Assembly (NCBI RefSeq): GCF_023952475.1
Contig: NZ_JALHRX010000004.1
Span: 248,001 to 312,000 of the forward strand
Origin: Cupriavidus sp. WGlv3
GTDB taxonomy: Bacteria; Pseudomonadota; Gammaproteobacteria; Burkholderiales; Burkholderiaceae
Direction: 5' to 3'
DNA length: 64,000 nucleotides
Positions 45,107 to 53,385 of this stretch are shown piece after piece. Position 1 is the stretch's first letter; every line of letters starts with the position of its first letter. The notes beneath the pieces were generated by a model. It did not search any database. It worked only from the letters and a program-made list of their open reading frames with translations, and was not told the origin of the DNA. A program made the position numbers and the translations under genes.

Positions 45107-45739
45107 TCAGGCAACACTCCGAGGCGAATTCACCGCGCAGTAAGCGGGCCTCGCCGTGACCGAGTGCACTTGTTCCGGCCCGCTTTCCGCTTCCCGTGCG
45201 CAGTAGGCGGCCTCATCCGTCGCCAGGCGAGCACAGTAGGCGGCATCCTTCCTTTCAGCCAGCCGGGCACAGTAGGCGGCTTCCTTCTTTTCGCTCATGC
45301 GCGCGCAATACGCGGCGTTGTCCGTTGCCGCGCGCGCGCAGTACGCCGCGGAGGTGAGCGGGTTGCCGAATTCGCGCAGGTTCAGCGCGTCGCTCGAGGC
45401 GGCCATCGCCAGCAGGCGCGCCTCGTCTTCCGGGCCATCGATGCCGACGTAGGGATCGTGATGCAGGACGCGGCCGAAGATGCGCACGCAGTCGTCGGCA
45501 TAGCGCCGGGTATCCAGGATATGGGCGTGCCAGAAGGCATCGACCAGCTCGCTGGGCACGGCCGGCGTTTCCGGATACTTCGCGGCCAGCTTCAGGAACT
45601 GGCGGTAGCCGTCCTCGGCCTGCTCCAGGGACGCCGGGGTCCAGTCCCGATGCTGCTGGTGCAGCAGCTTGGCCTTCATCCTCGAGAAATCGAGGGCATC
45701 GATGTCTTGCCACATGGTTTGCACAGTAGGTTCATGCAT
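45107..45739 (-). CDS. GRDP-like protein with six-fold (A/P)AYCA(R/V) cysteine repeat
   Basis: 210-residue protein. Residues 1-125 resemble the glycine-rich-domain-protein-like (GRDP/DUF1399) family, with the core ELVDAFWHAHILDTRRYADD and HHDPYVGIDGPEDEARLL. Residues 131-203 are a tandem repeat: AAYCAR at 131, 142, 154, 166 and 177 and PAYCAV at 198. The cysteines (134, 145, 157, 169, 180, 201) are 11-12 residues apart, the last 21, so on an alpha helix they fall on one face. Linkers are short and charged (AATDN, MSEKKE, LAERKD, LATDE). Start at 45739 follows AGAGGAAA. The 5' neighbour on the same strand is the GGDEF-EAL gene, 74 bp away. Metal binding, redox chemistry, or a multi-core peptide precursor are all possible; no maturase is nearby. 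Confidence 0.85.
   Translation of the reverse strand: MHEPTVQTMWQDIDALDFSRMKAKLLHQQHRDWTPASLEQAEDGYRQFLKLAAKYPETPAVPSELVDAFWHAHILDTRRYADDCVRIFGRVLHHDPYVGIDGPEDEARLLAMAASSDALNLREFGNPLTSAAYCARAATDNAAYCARMSEKKEAAYCARLAERKDAAYCARLATDEAAYCAREAESGPEQVHSVTARPAYCAVNSPRSVA
45131..45349 (-). repeat. In-gene tandem repeat encoding (A/P)AYCA(R/V) units
   Basis: Six DNA units of 33-36 bp (the last one spaced wider) encode (A/P)AYCA(R/V) plus a 5-6 residue linker. The units differ at synonymous positions and in the linkers while the YC core is unchanged, which suggests selection on the peptide and not a recent slippage event. Confidence 0.8.
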
Positions 45740-45797
45740 GATTCAGTTTCCTCTATTTTTGCTGGTTTTGGACTGCCTGCAATGCGACGACACGAAC

Positions 45798-45823
45798 GCG
45801 CGCCTGACTTCGGTCAGGCGCGC
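45798..45823. terminator. Strong hairpin over the stop codon of the GGDEF-EAL gene
   Basis: GCGCGCCTGAC-TTCG-GTCAGGCGCGC: a perfect 11-bp stem with a 4-base loop. It includes the TGA of the GGDEF-EAL gene (minus strand). There is no T-run, so it may attenuate rather than stop read-through into the AYCAR gene. Confidence 0.55.
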
Positions 45824-48800
45824 ATCGGTTCCTGGCCCCGTGCGAAATCGGGGCCATTCTCCATGCGGCTGGCGAGGAAGGCAGTGATCTTCGCCGGCGG
45901 CAACGGATGGCTGAAGTAGTAACCCTGCACTTCGTCGCAGCCTTCGCGGCGCAGGAATTCAAGCTGTGCCTCGTTCTCCACGCCCTCGGCGACGACTTCG
46001 AGGCCGAGCCGGTGGCCCAGGCCGATCACCGCGCTGGTGATCTGCGTGTCGCTGCGGCTTTCCGGGACATAGCGGACAAAGCTGCGGTCGATCTTGACCG
46101 TATCGATCGGGAAGCGGCTCAGGTAGGCGAGCGAGGAATAACCGGTACCGAAATCATCGATGGCCAGGCGCACCCCGGTTCGCTTCAGGCGCGACAGCCA
46201 GTTCGAGGCCTGCTCGGCATCGCGCATGACCATGCTTTCGGTCAGTTCCAGTTCAAGCAGGTTGCCGGGCAGCGCCGCCTGGCGCAGCGCATCGATGATG
46301 GTCAGCCTGAGCGCCTTGTCGGCGAACTGGCGGGCGGATAGGTTGACCGAAACCCGGACCGGCGGCAGTCCCTGGGCCAGCCACGCGGCATTCTGGCGGC
46401 ACGCTTCGCGCAGCGCCCACGCCCCGATCTCGACGATGGCGCCGCTTTGCTCGGCGAAGGGAATGAAGTCCGCGGGCATGACCAGGCCCAGCTCCGGGTG
46501 GCGCCAGCGGATCAGTGCCTCGACTGCGGTGCAGGTTCCCGATGCCAGCGCGATGCGCGGCTGGTAATAGAGCACGAACTCGTCATTCTCGAGCGCGCGG
46601 TGCAGGTGCGATTCCATGTCGATGCGCCGCTGCAAGGTCGTGCTCATGCCGGGGCAATAGAACTGGTAGCCGTTCTTGCCCAGCTGCTTGGCGCCGTACA
46701 TGGCCAGGTCGGCATGCTTGAGCAGGGTTTGCCAGTCGTCGCCGTCTTCGGGGAACGAGCTGATGCCGATGCTGGCGGTCATCCGCATTTCGGAATCGTG
46801 GATGACAAAGGCGGGCGTGAGCACGGCCTGCAGTTGCGAGATGGTCCGGCCGAGAATCGTCGAATCGCCCTTGGGGTCGAGCAGCACGACAAACTCGTCG
46901 CCACCGAAGCGCGTAATCAATTCCACCTCGGGCAGGCCCTGGCGGAGCCGCTCGGCCATTTCGCGGAGCACGGCATCTCCGGCGTTGTGACCGATGGTGT
47001 CATTGACGACCTTGAATTCGTCCAGGTCGACGAAGATCACATGCAGTGCCTGCCCGCCGGCGCGGGCGCGAGCCAGGGCCTTTTCAAACTCGGCCTTGAA
47101 CATCAGCCGGTTGGGCAGGCCGGTCAGAGCATCGTGATTGGCGATGAAACGCAGGTTTTCCTCGGCCTGCCGCCGCAGCAGGAAATGCCCGGTCTGGCTG
47201 GCAATGCCGCCGGCCATCGCCAGGGCATGGACATCGGCGCTGCGCCGGGTGCGGGAATAGAGTTCGACCACGCCAAGGCTCACGTGACCCCGGCTCAGCG
47301 GAAAGGCGAATACCGTGCGGATGCCACCGCTGGCAAGCCAACCGGCTTGCCCGTGCCTGGCCACGTCATGAAGCCCCGCATACCATTGTGGCGCCGCGAT
47401 GGCCGTGGCACCCGCCGCACGGGCAGGGCGCGCAGCGAGCCACGATTCGAGCGCCTTGGCGCGGCTCAGGCGTACCTGCGGCAGCTTGTTGCCATGACCG
47501 TCGTCGGCCGGCCAGAAGGCCCCGGCCTCCCATTCCATGCCTTCCAGCAGCGTGTGGACGATGTCCTCGAGCACTTCGGCTTCACTGTCGGCCGTGGCCA
47601 GGTGCAGGGCGATCTGGTGCTCCTGCGCACGGGCCTGTTCTGCCGACTTGCGCTGGCTGATATCCTGTGCGGTGCCGCGCAACGCGGTACTGCTGCCCGC
47701 AGGACCATGCGCGTGGCAAATCAGGTGCAGCCAGCCGCGCCGTCCACGTTGCGAACGGTAAGGGCACTCGAGTTCGAACGGCTGAAGGTCCCGTGCGGCT
47801 TTTTCCATCCGTTCGCGCAACACCGCGCGATGGCTCGTCTCGATCGCCTGGAACAGCGTGTCCGGTGTCGGCCGGTGGCCGCGCCAGCCCAGCAAGCGAC
47901 CCATTTCCCGTGAAAAGTGAGCCACGTCCTTGCCCAGGTCGATGCGCCAGTCGCCGAGCTGGGCAATCTGCTGCGCCTCGGCCAGCGCCGCCTGGCTCTC
48001 GCGCAGGCTGTGCGTCATCTGGTCGGCCACGGCAACGGCCCGTGCACGCGAACTGGACAAGGCGTAGGCCAGCCAGCCCAGCAGCACGGTGATGATCATC
48101 CCGGAAATGATCACCAGCGTCGGCAGATAGCGTTGCGGACCGCCGATCGCGGTCGAGTCGGCAGCGAAGGCAATGACCCAGCGCCGTCCGCCGAAGTTTC
48201 GCTCCACGCTCTTGGTCAGGTCGTCCCGGCTGTCCGCCGCGGCCGCCGATTGGTCCGCCGGCGTGCCCGCGCGAGGCGCTGCGCGGCCTTCCGCGGCACG
48301 GCCCGGCCGCGGCGTCGCCAATCCCGTGCGGCTGTCATAAAGGAGGTTGCCGGCTGACAGGGCATCGGCCGGCGCCGCGACGTCGCCGGCATCATGGACG
48401 CGAAAGCGGATCGGGCGCAGGTTCTGGTTGCTGACCAGGTCCCTGAGCAAGTCCGCCACGCGAATGCCGGCACCGACCGACCCGACGTAAGCGGCCCGGC
48501 GCGCCTCCACGGAATCCAGGTTCAGCGCCTTGCGATACACCGGCAAGCGCAGCGCAATACCTACATGAGGATTCCTGGCGTCGCTGAAGATCAGCCGGCC
48601 GCTGCTCACCGGGTGCCCGGTATCGCGGGCACGCTCCAGCGCGGCGAGGCGGCGCGGTTCGGCACCCATGTCGATGCCGAGGGACGGCAGGTTGGTGTCG
48701 AGCGGCTCGACATAGGTCAGCACGAAGTAGCCCGGCCGCTGGCCAGGAGGCCGGATGCTGAACGTCACGCCGGCCTCGCGCAGGATCGGATCACTGCGCT

Positions 48801-49185
48801 GCCGGGCGATAAACGCGTCGACCTCTGGCGCCGGCACGTAGGGCGCGTAGTTCAGCGTCTGGAAACCGGGGTAGCGCTGCGGCAGGTTCAGGCCGACGAC
48901 AAAGTCGCGAAACTCGCCCCGCGAGACATGGTCGCTGGCACCGAACAGCGCCTGCATCGTGACCAGCACGTCGGTATAGAGCCGGATCCGCGTATCGATC
49001 TGCTGGACCACGTCGCTGGTATCGCTCTCGAAGCGCAACCGCACATCCCGTTCCAGCAGATCGGTGCAGAACGCATAGACGACAGCCGTCGTCAGCGCTC
49101 CAAGAAGCACCGTGCCCGCTGTGATGGAACGCGACCCAAGGCGTCCAAGCGGGCTGCGCATGCGCGCAAGCACCTGGCGCAACAT
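45814..49185 (-). CDS. CHASE-PAS-GAF-GGDEF-EAL c-di-GMP signalling protein
   Basis: 1123-residue membrane protein. An N-terminal helix (residues 22-42) leads to a periplasmic CHASE domain (about 75-260, with FQTLNYAPYVPAPEVDAF and GYFVLTYVEPLDTN), then a second membrane helix near 350, a PAS domain (IAQLGDWRIDLGKDVAHFS, about 395-510), a GAF-like segment (about 520-650), GGDEF (ITRFGGDEFVVLL, intact active site; no RxxD inhibitory motif before it) and EAL (AVEALIRWRHPELG, DDFGTGYSSLAYLS, VVAEGVENEAQLEFL, all metal ligands present). Both cyclase and phosphodiesterase activities are possible; a complete EAL set suggests net hydrolysis may dominate. Confidence 0.93.
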   Translation of the reverse strand: MLRQVLARMRSPLGRLGSRSITAGTVLLGALTTAVVYAFCTDLLERDVRLRFESDTSDVVQQIDTRIRLYTDVLVTMQALFGASDHVSRGEFRDFVVGLNLPQRYPGFQTLNYAPYVPAPEVDAFIARQRSDPILREAGVTFSIRPPGQRPGYFVLTYVEPLDTNLPSLGIDMGAEPRRLAALERARDTGHPVSSGRLIFSDARNPHVGIALRLPVYRKALNLDSVEARRAAYVGSVGAGIRVADLLRDLVSNQNLRPIRFRVHDAGDVAAPADALSAGNLLYDSRTGLATPRPGRAAEGRAAPRAGTPADQSAAAADSRDDLTKSVERNFGGRRWVIAFAADSTAIGGPQRYLPTLVIISGMIITVLLGWLAYALSSSRARAVAVADQMTHSLRESQAALAEAQQIAQLGDWRIDLGKDVAHFSREMGRLLGWRGHRPTPDTLFQAIETSHRAVLRERMEKAARDLQPFELECPYRSQRGRRGWLHLICHAHGPAGSSTALRGTAQDISQRKSAEQARAQEHQIALHLATADSEAEVLEDIVHTLLEGMEWEAGAFWPADDGHGNKLPQVRLSRAKALESWLAARPARAAGATAIAAPQWYAGLHDVARHGQAGWLASGGIRTVFAFPLSRGHVSLGVVELYSRTRRSADVHALAMAGGIASQTGHFLLRRQAEENLRFIANHDALTGLPNRLMFKAEFEKALARARAGGQALHVIFVDLDEFKVVNDTIGHNAGDAVLREMAERLRQGLPEVELITRFGGDEFVVLLDPKGDSTILGRTISQLQAVLTPAFVIHDSEMRMTASIGISSFPEDGDDWQTLLKHADLAMYGAKQLGKNGYQFYCPGMSTTLQRRIDMESHLHRALENDEFVLYYQPRIALASGTCTAVEALIRWRHPELGLVMPADFIPFAEQSGAIVEIGAWALREACRQNAAWLAQGLPPVRVSVNLSARQFADKALRLTIIDALRQAALPGNLLELELTESMVMRDAEQASNWLSRLKRTGVRLAIDDFGTGYSSLAYLSRFPIDTVKIDRSFVRYVPESRSDTQITSAVIGLGHRLGLEVVAEGVENEAQLEFLRREGCDEVQGYYFSHPLPPAKITAFLASRMENGPDFARGQEPMRA

Positions 49186-49543
49186 TGTCTCCCCCGGCTC
49201 GCGGCGCTCACCACGAGATCGTGGTCATCGCCGACGGCTGATACCAAAGATGAACTACGGCCAGGCCCTGCTATGCGAACCCGTGGCTCTAAATGTCTTT
49301 ACAATCTATATCAAACGGCGGTTAACAGAGATTCAATTTTGCAGCGCCAACACCCCACCAAAGTGGGGGTGTAATTTGGTGGCGTAGGGACACATCAACG
49401 CAGGGCCCAGTGCAACACGTCAGGCCTTCGATGGTTGGGTGCGGTTTTTCGACGCTATGGCGTGGTGTTGAGGGGGCCGCGCACGCTCCCATGGACCGGG
49501 CCACGACCATGCAAGCGGTGACACGCGCATCCGGAATCGCCTG
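49186..49543. other. Gene-free spacer
   Basis: 358 bp upstream of the GGDEF-EAL gene. It contains an imperfect hairpin ACACCCCAC / GTGGGGGTGT (49350-49372) next to AT-rich sequence, probably part of the promoter region. No gene seen. Confidence 0.5.
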
Positions 49544-50107
49544 CTAGCGAAACCTGAACAGCCCTTGCCAGAATGCATCGAACGGGCTGGTGGGGATCTC
49601 GGTACGCGCCGTGCTAGCATCCGCCGGTGCTACAGCCTCGCTCTCGGCGAATGCCTTGCGCGACTGATGCAGTGCATAAACGCTGTCCGCAATTTGTCCG
49701 GCAAGCTCCGTCTCGCAGTCCTTGCCCAGCAGGATGCCGAACAGGACGTCGCGTGAATGCCCTTCGTCGGCGAAGCGCATTGCGACGGCGACCATCTTCT
49801 CGTAATGCTCCTGCGCGACGCGTCGGGCTTGTTCCTGGGCCTGGCGCTGCTCGGCTTCTTGCGCTGCGTGTTCGGCTTGCCACCGACGCATTTCGCGTTC
49901 GAAGACGTCGTCGTAGACCTGGCGCTGTTCGGCGTCGGACAGGATCGCATAGGCATCGCGAATCTGCTGGAAGGCGGCATGGCTTTCGGCTTCGCGACCG
50001 GGATTGCGGTCCGGATGCCATTTCATTGCCGCGCGGCGATAGGCAAGCTTGATCTCATCCAGGGTGGCATCGGCCTGTACGCCAAGCGTCGCGTAGAGCG
50101 TGGTCAT
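49544..50107 (-). CDS. J-domain protein
   Basis: 187-residue protein with an N-terminal J-domain (LYATLGVQADATLDEIKLAYRRAAMKWHPDRNPGR; HPD tripeptide intact) and a Gln/Glu/Arg-rich coiled segment (residues 70-105), then an unassigned helical tail. It lacks the Gly/Phe and zinc-finger regions of DnaJ, so it is a class III co-chaperone that stimulates Hsp70 on a special client. Monocistronic on the minus strand. Confidence 0.9.
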   Translation of the reverse strand: MTTLYATLGVQADATLDEIKLAYRRAAMKWHPDRNPGREAESHAAFQQIRDAYAILSDAEQRQVYDDVFEREMRRWQAEHAAQEAEQRQAQEQARRVAQEHYEKMVAVAMRFADEGHSRDVLFGILLGKDCETELAGQIADSVYALHQSRKAFAESEAVAPADASTARTEIPTSPFDAFWQGLFRFR

Positions 50108-50259
50108 GGGAAGCGGGGCGGAGAAGCGAAGGCGTTCATGCTAGCATGCCGCTCCGGCCCGGAGCTTCTTGCCTTGCTCATGCGCCTGACACTGCGACCC
50201 GCCGGGGCGATGCTCACGCATTGCTGCGTCAACATCGAACCGGCCGAAGCAGCGAGGCT

Positions 50260-51003
50260 TCACTGCAAATGTTGTCCCCCGTTGATCGCTATGTTCGCGC
50301 CGGTCAAAAAGCCGGCTTCATGCGAGCAAAGATAGGCAATCAACGCCGCCACTTCCTCCGGCTCTCCCAGGCGGCCGACAGGAATATGCGGAATGATCTT
50401 GGTGTCCAGGATCTCCTGCGGGACCGCCGTTACCATCCTGGTGGCGATAAAGCCCGGCGACACGGTGTTGACCGTCACGCCGTTCTTGGCCACTTCGAGC
50501 GCCAGCGATTTGGTGAATCCATGCATGCCGGCCTTGGCCGCGGCGTAATTGGCCTGACCGAAGCCGCCCTTGGAGCCAATGATCGACGAGATATTGATGA
50601 TGCGGCCCCAGCCGCGCTTGACCATGCCTTCGCACACTGGCTTGGTCATGTTGAATACCGAGTCGAGGTTGGTGCGCATGACCGCGTCCCAATTGACCTT
50701 GTCCAGCTTCCTGAAGCTGGCATCGCGCGTGATACCGGCGTTGTTGACCAGGATGTCAGTCGGGCCAAGTTCCTCGTGAATGGCCGCAACACACAGTTGG
50801 CACGATTCGTAGTCGGCAACGTCCACGGGATAGGCGTGGAATTTTCTCCCGCCTTCTTCCATTCTGGCCAGCCAGGCGTCGACGCCGCTGTTGCCATGCG
50901 AATGCGTGACCGCGACGGTGCAGCCGGCGTCGTGTAGCCGGACGCTGATCGCTTCGCCAAGCCCGCCCATGCCACCTGTCACGATGGCGATTTTTTTTGT
51001 CAT
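50260..51003 (-). CDS. phaB: Acetoacetyl-CoA reductase, PhaB type
   Basis: 247-residue NADPH-type SDR that makes (R)-3-hydroxybutyryl-CoA for polyhydroxybutyrate. Motifs: IVTGGMGGLGEAI, NNAGITRDASFRKLDKVNWDAVM, INISSIIGSKGGFGQANYAAAKAG (catalytic Ser, Tyr, Lys) and the C-terminal FLTGANIAINGGQHLQ that is typical of PhaB. The start at 51003 gives the usual length; a longer frame to 51117 has no family sequence. It is followed by a phasin on the same strand upstream. No phaC or phaA in the window, so this is one of several phaB copies. Confidence 0.93.
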   Translation of the reverse strand: MTKKIAIVTGGMGGLGEAISVRLHDAGCTVAVTHSHGNSGVDAWLARMEEGGRKFHAYPVDVADYESCQLCVAAIHEELGPTDILVNNAGITRDASFRKLDKVNWDAVMRTNLDSVFNMTKPVCEGMVKRGWGRIINISSIIGSKGGFGQANYAAAKAGMHGFTKSLALEVAKNGVTVNTVSPGFIATRMVTAVPQEILDTKIIPHIPVGRLGEPEEVAALIAYLCSHEAGFLTGANIAINGGQHLQ

Positions 51004-51131
51004 GTCTGCGATCCTCTGTGTCTCAAATATGCGGGACATACGCCAGGCCGAATACGCCACGGTTCCGGGCGTTGTCCCGGATCGGTACGGTAAGCGGCCT
51101 GGCGGCGGCGCCGACAAACGCGGCGGCGGTA

Positions 51132-51695
51132 TTACTCCGCCGTGTGGGGGGCGGGTGCAGTGCGGCGTCGCACGCCCTTGGACGTAGCTTCGGCGGCCGA
51201 ATCGAAGCTGCTCCCGGCCATCTGCATCGCCTGCTTTGCCGTCGCTTGCATGGAGTCGAATAGCGCGGTCGTGGCGTTAAGCGCCTCCTGCCAGGCGACA
51301 AAAGGCGTCATCGAGGTTGGCGGTGCGTTGCTGAGCGCGGTTTCCACGAATCCCTGTACCTCGCGCTTGCCGGCGGCGTATTGCACCTCCAGCACCTTTT
51401 CGACGTTGGCCTGCGCATCGGCAACAATGTCTTGCACACGGCGTCGATACGCCAGCATCGCTTCGGCCGTGGGTTGGAACAATGCCGCTTGCAGTTCAAC
51501 GAGTTCTTGCGTGTCCTTGGTCGACAAGGCCTTCCTGGCGCAATCCTGCCCGTTTTCCAGGGTAGTTTTCATGGTCTGGAGATTCAGGTCGACCAACTTG
51601 GCGATGCAATCCAGCGACTTGCTGGCCAGCCCCGCCCAGGCGTCGATGCCGGTGAGCTGAAGCTTGCTGATTTGCTCAGGGGACCACTTTGTCAT
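51132..51695 (-). CDS. phaP: Phasin (PHB granule surface protein)
   Basis: 187-residue amphipathic helical protein with the phasin_2 pattern: N-terminal QISKLQLTGIDAWAGLASKSLDCIAKLVDLNLQ, then LVELQAALFQPTAEAMLAYRRRVQDI and AGKREVQGFVETAL, ending in a basic tail (GVRRRTAPAP). It coats PHB granules. Start at 51695 after GGAGA. It lies 128 bp upstream of phaB and is probably co-expressed with it. Confidence 0.92.
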   Translation of the reverse strand: MTKWSPEQISKLQLTGIDAWAGLASKSLDCIAKLVDLNLQTMKTTLENGQDCARKALSTKDTQELVELQAALFQPTAEAMLAYRRRVQDIVADAQANVEKVLEVQYAAGKREVQGFVETALSNAPPTSMTPFVAWQEALNATTALFDSMQATAKQAMQMAGSSFDSAAEATSKGVRRRTAPAPHTAE

Positions 51696-51852
51696 GTTGC
51701 GTCTCCAGATAAATTCCGCCCCTCGCAACGATTGCGAGACCAGTGCTGCGTGGAGCGGAGAGTCAAGGCACGACGATTGCCATGCCGCATTGGCAATGCC
51801 GGCTGCCCCTTGCCGCGAAAGCAGGCCAGGGAAGTCGACAGTTCCCGAAGGG

Positions 51853-52098
51853 TTAAAGCAATGCTCTGCAGGCGGTTTGCTGGCGTGCCTTGCCGTCGCT
51901 TGCGCGAACACGACCGACCGCTTTGAGAAAGGCGTAGCCTTGAATCGTGACTTGCGGGTGTGCAAGGGTTGGCCCGAGACGCTCGAGCGTGATGAACTGC
52001 TTCTCAAGCAGCGCCTGCATATCTGCGCCGTCCAGCTCGGCGGCGTCAGAGTGGTCGTTCAGCAGGACCAGCGTGGCGATTTCATGATGACTCAGCAC
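51853..52098 (-). CDS. Small hypothetical protein
   Basis: 81 residues: MLSHHEIATLVLLNDHSDAAE, then DGADMQALLEKQFITLERLG and TIQGYAFLKAVGRVR. The layout (helix, acidic turn, helix, strand-like GYAFL) resembles small winged-helix-like proteins that are common beside PHB genes in this group. No catalytic motif. It is oriented like the phasin gene and 157 bp upstream of it. Confidence 0.6.
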   Translation of the reverse strand: MLSHHEIATLVLLNDHSDAAELDGADMQALLEKQFITLERLGPTLAHPQVTIQGYAFLKAVGRVRASDGKARQQTACRALL

Positions 52099-52430
52099 AG
52101 TTGTCTCCCAAGCTATAGGTCTATTCTTGCTACGGGACTACACTACACCGCAGGTCCGCCTGGATCGGAAGGTCCAGTCATCGCAGACCACAGACTGGGC
52201 AAGGGCAAGCTCGCCGCTCACGCCAGAAACTACATCTTAGGTGGCCATCACCGGCGCTTCAATGACATTGTCGAGGGTCGCGGGTATTTTCTGCCTTGGT
52301 CCCATGGGCTCTGATGCAGTGCCCGAACAAATTGGCAGAGCGCCATCCCCCCAATGGGTTTGTTAGCCCGACCGGTCGGTCATCCAAGTCTCCAGCAAGA
52401 TCGTTGCAGAGTCGGAATCAATGCCCGGCA
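52099..52430. other. Spacer with a possible unrecognised coding remnant
   Basis: 332 bp between minus-strand genes. On the plus strand 52160-52314 encodes a natural-looking end of a protein (DHRLGKGKLAAHARNYILGG and HHRRFNDIVEGRGYFLPW, then a stop), without start or family. It may be a remnant of a lost gene; nothing else was seen. Confidence 0.3.
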
Positions 52431-53255
52431 TCAAGGCTTCGCCGGTTGCCCCAGCTTCGGCGGTGCCGGTGGCGGCAGCGGCGTCGCCACCGGTTCCAGG
52501 CCGGTGCTGCTCACGATTGCAGCCGCTGCCGGCGAGGCCAGGAAACCAACGAAACGCGAGGTGGCCGCTGTCTGCCGGCCCGCGATTGTTCCGGCCGAGA
52601 AGAAGACTTTTTGCTGCAGTTCGTCAGGCAAGGGGCCGACGTAATCGAGTTCCTGGAATGGCAGCAGTTCGCTGACCTGCTGGAAGCCGATTTCCGCATC
52701 GCCGCGCGCCACCACGGCGCCGACGCGCTCACTGTAGATCTTGTGGGTCTTGTCCTTGATCTGGTCCGCGACACCGAGCCGGGGAAACAGCTCGCTGGAC
52801 AAATAGGTGCCACTGGCGCTGGCGGAGTAGGCGATCGACCGCGCGTTGAGCAGCGTTTGCCTGAAGGCATCGGTGTTGCTGATATCCGGCCTGGCCATCC
52901 CCTTGCGCACCGACATGCCGATCAGCGAGCGCGCGAGGTCGACGCGGCTGCCGGCCAGGACCTTGCCTTCGGCGGCCAGTTTCTCGAGTCCGGCATCCGC
53001 CAGGATGACCACGTCGAAGGTCTCGCCGCGCGCCAGCCGGCTTGGGATGGAGTCCGGTGCATTGCCCATCGATGCGCCATAGGCCGTGATGACGCGGTCA
53101 TGTGTGGCGGCCTCGTAAAGCGGGACGAGTTTCTGGTAGGCCGCCGTGAAACCGCCCGAGGTAATGACACGGATGTCATCCGCCCAGGCTGGGTCGACCA
53201 GCCCGAGCAACAAGATCAGAACGGTATGCCGGGCGGCGGAGGTGGCGGACTTCAT
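52431..53255 (-). CDS. ModA-like extracellular substrate-binding protein
   Basis: 274-residue periplasmic binding protein of the molybdate/tungstate-type II class. Signal peptide to about WADD (residue 26), then IRVITSGGFTAAYQKLVPLYE, GETFDVVILADAGLEKLAAEGKV and SASASGTYLSSELFPRLGVADQIK, with a Pro-rich C-terminus. No ModB or ModC genes are adjacent, so it is an orphan; many such orphans in this group bind organic acids rather than molybdate. Divergent from a LysR gene that probably controls it. Confidence 0.85.
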   Translation of the reverse strand: MKSATSAARHTVLILLLGLVDPAWADDIRVITSGGFTAAYQKLVPLYEAATHDRVITAYGASMGNAPDSIPSRLARGETFDVVILADAGLEKLAAEGKVLAGSRVDLARSLIGMSVRKGMARPDISNTDAFRQTLLNARSIAYSASASGTYLSSELFPRLGVADQIKDKTHKIYSERVGAVVARGDAEIGFQQVSELLPFQELDYVGPLPDELQQKVFFSAGTIAGRQTAATSRFVGFLASPAAAAIVSSTGLEPVATPLPPPAPPKLGQPAKP

Positions 53256-53385
53256 ATCGTCTCCCTGGTGAATGCTGACCTGAATTTATGCGCTTCACTG
53301 CACGCCATCGCGCCTCGTTGAAGCATTGCCAGCATAATGGGCGGCGTATTAATCTGTGAATTGCAACTTATTCAAGAGCTGATGC

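Noticed and set aside
45107..45739. Classical RiPP cluster
   Set aside because: No radical SAM, YcaO, lanthipeptide synthetase, protease or dedicated exporter is encoded within 10 kb; the repeat alone does not prove a peptide precursor.
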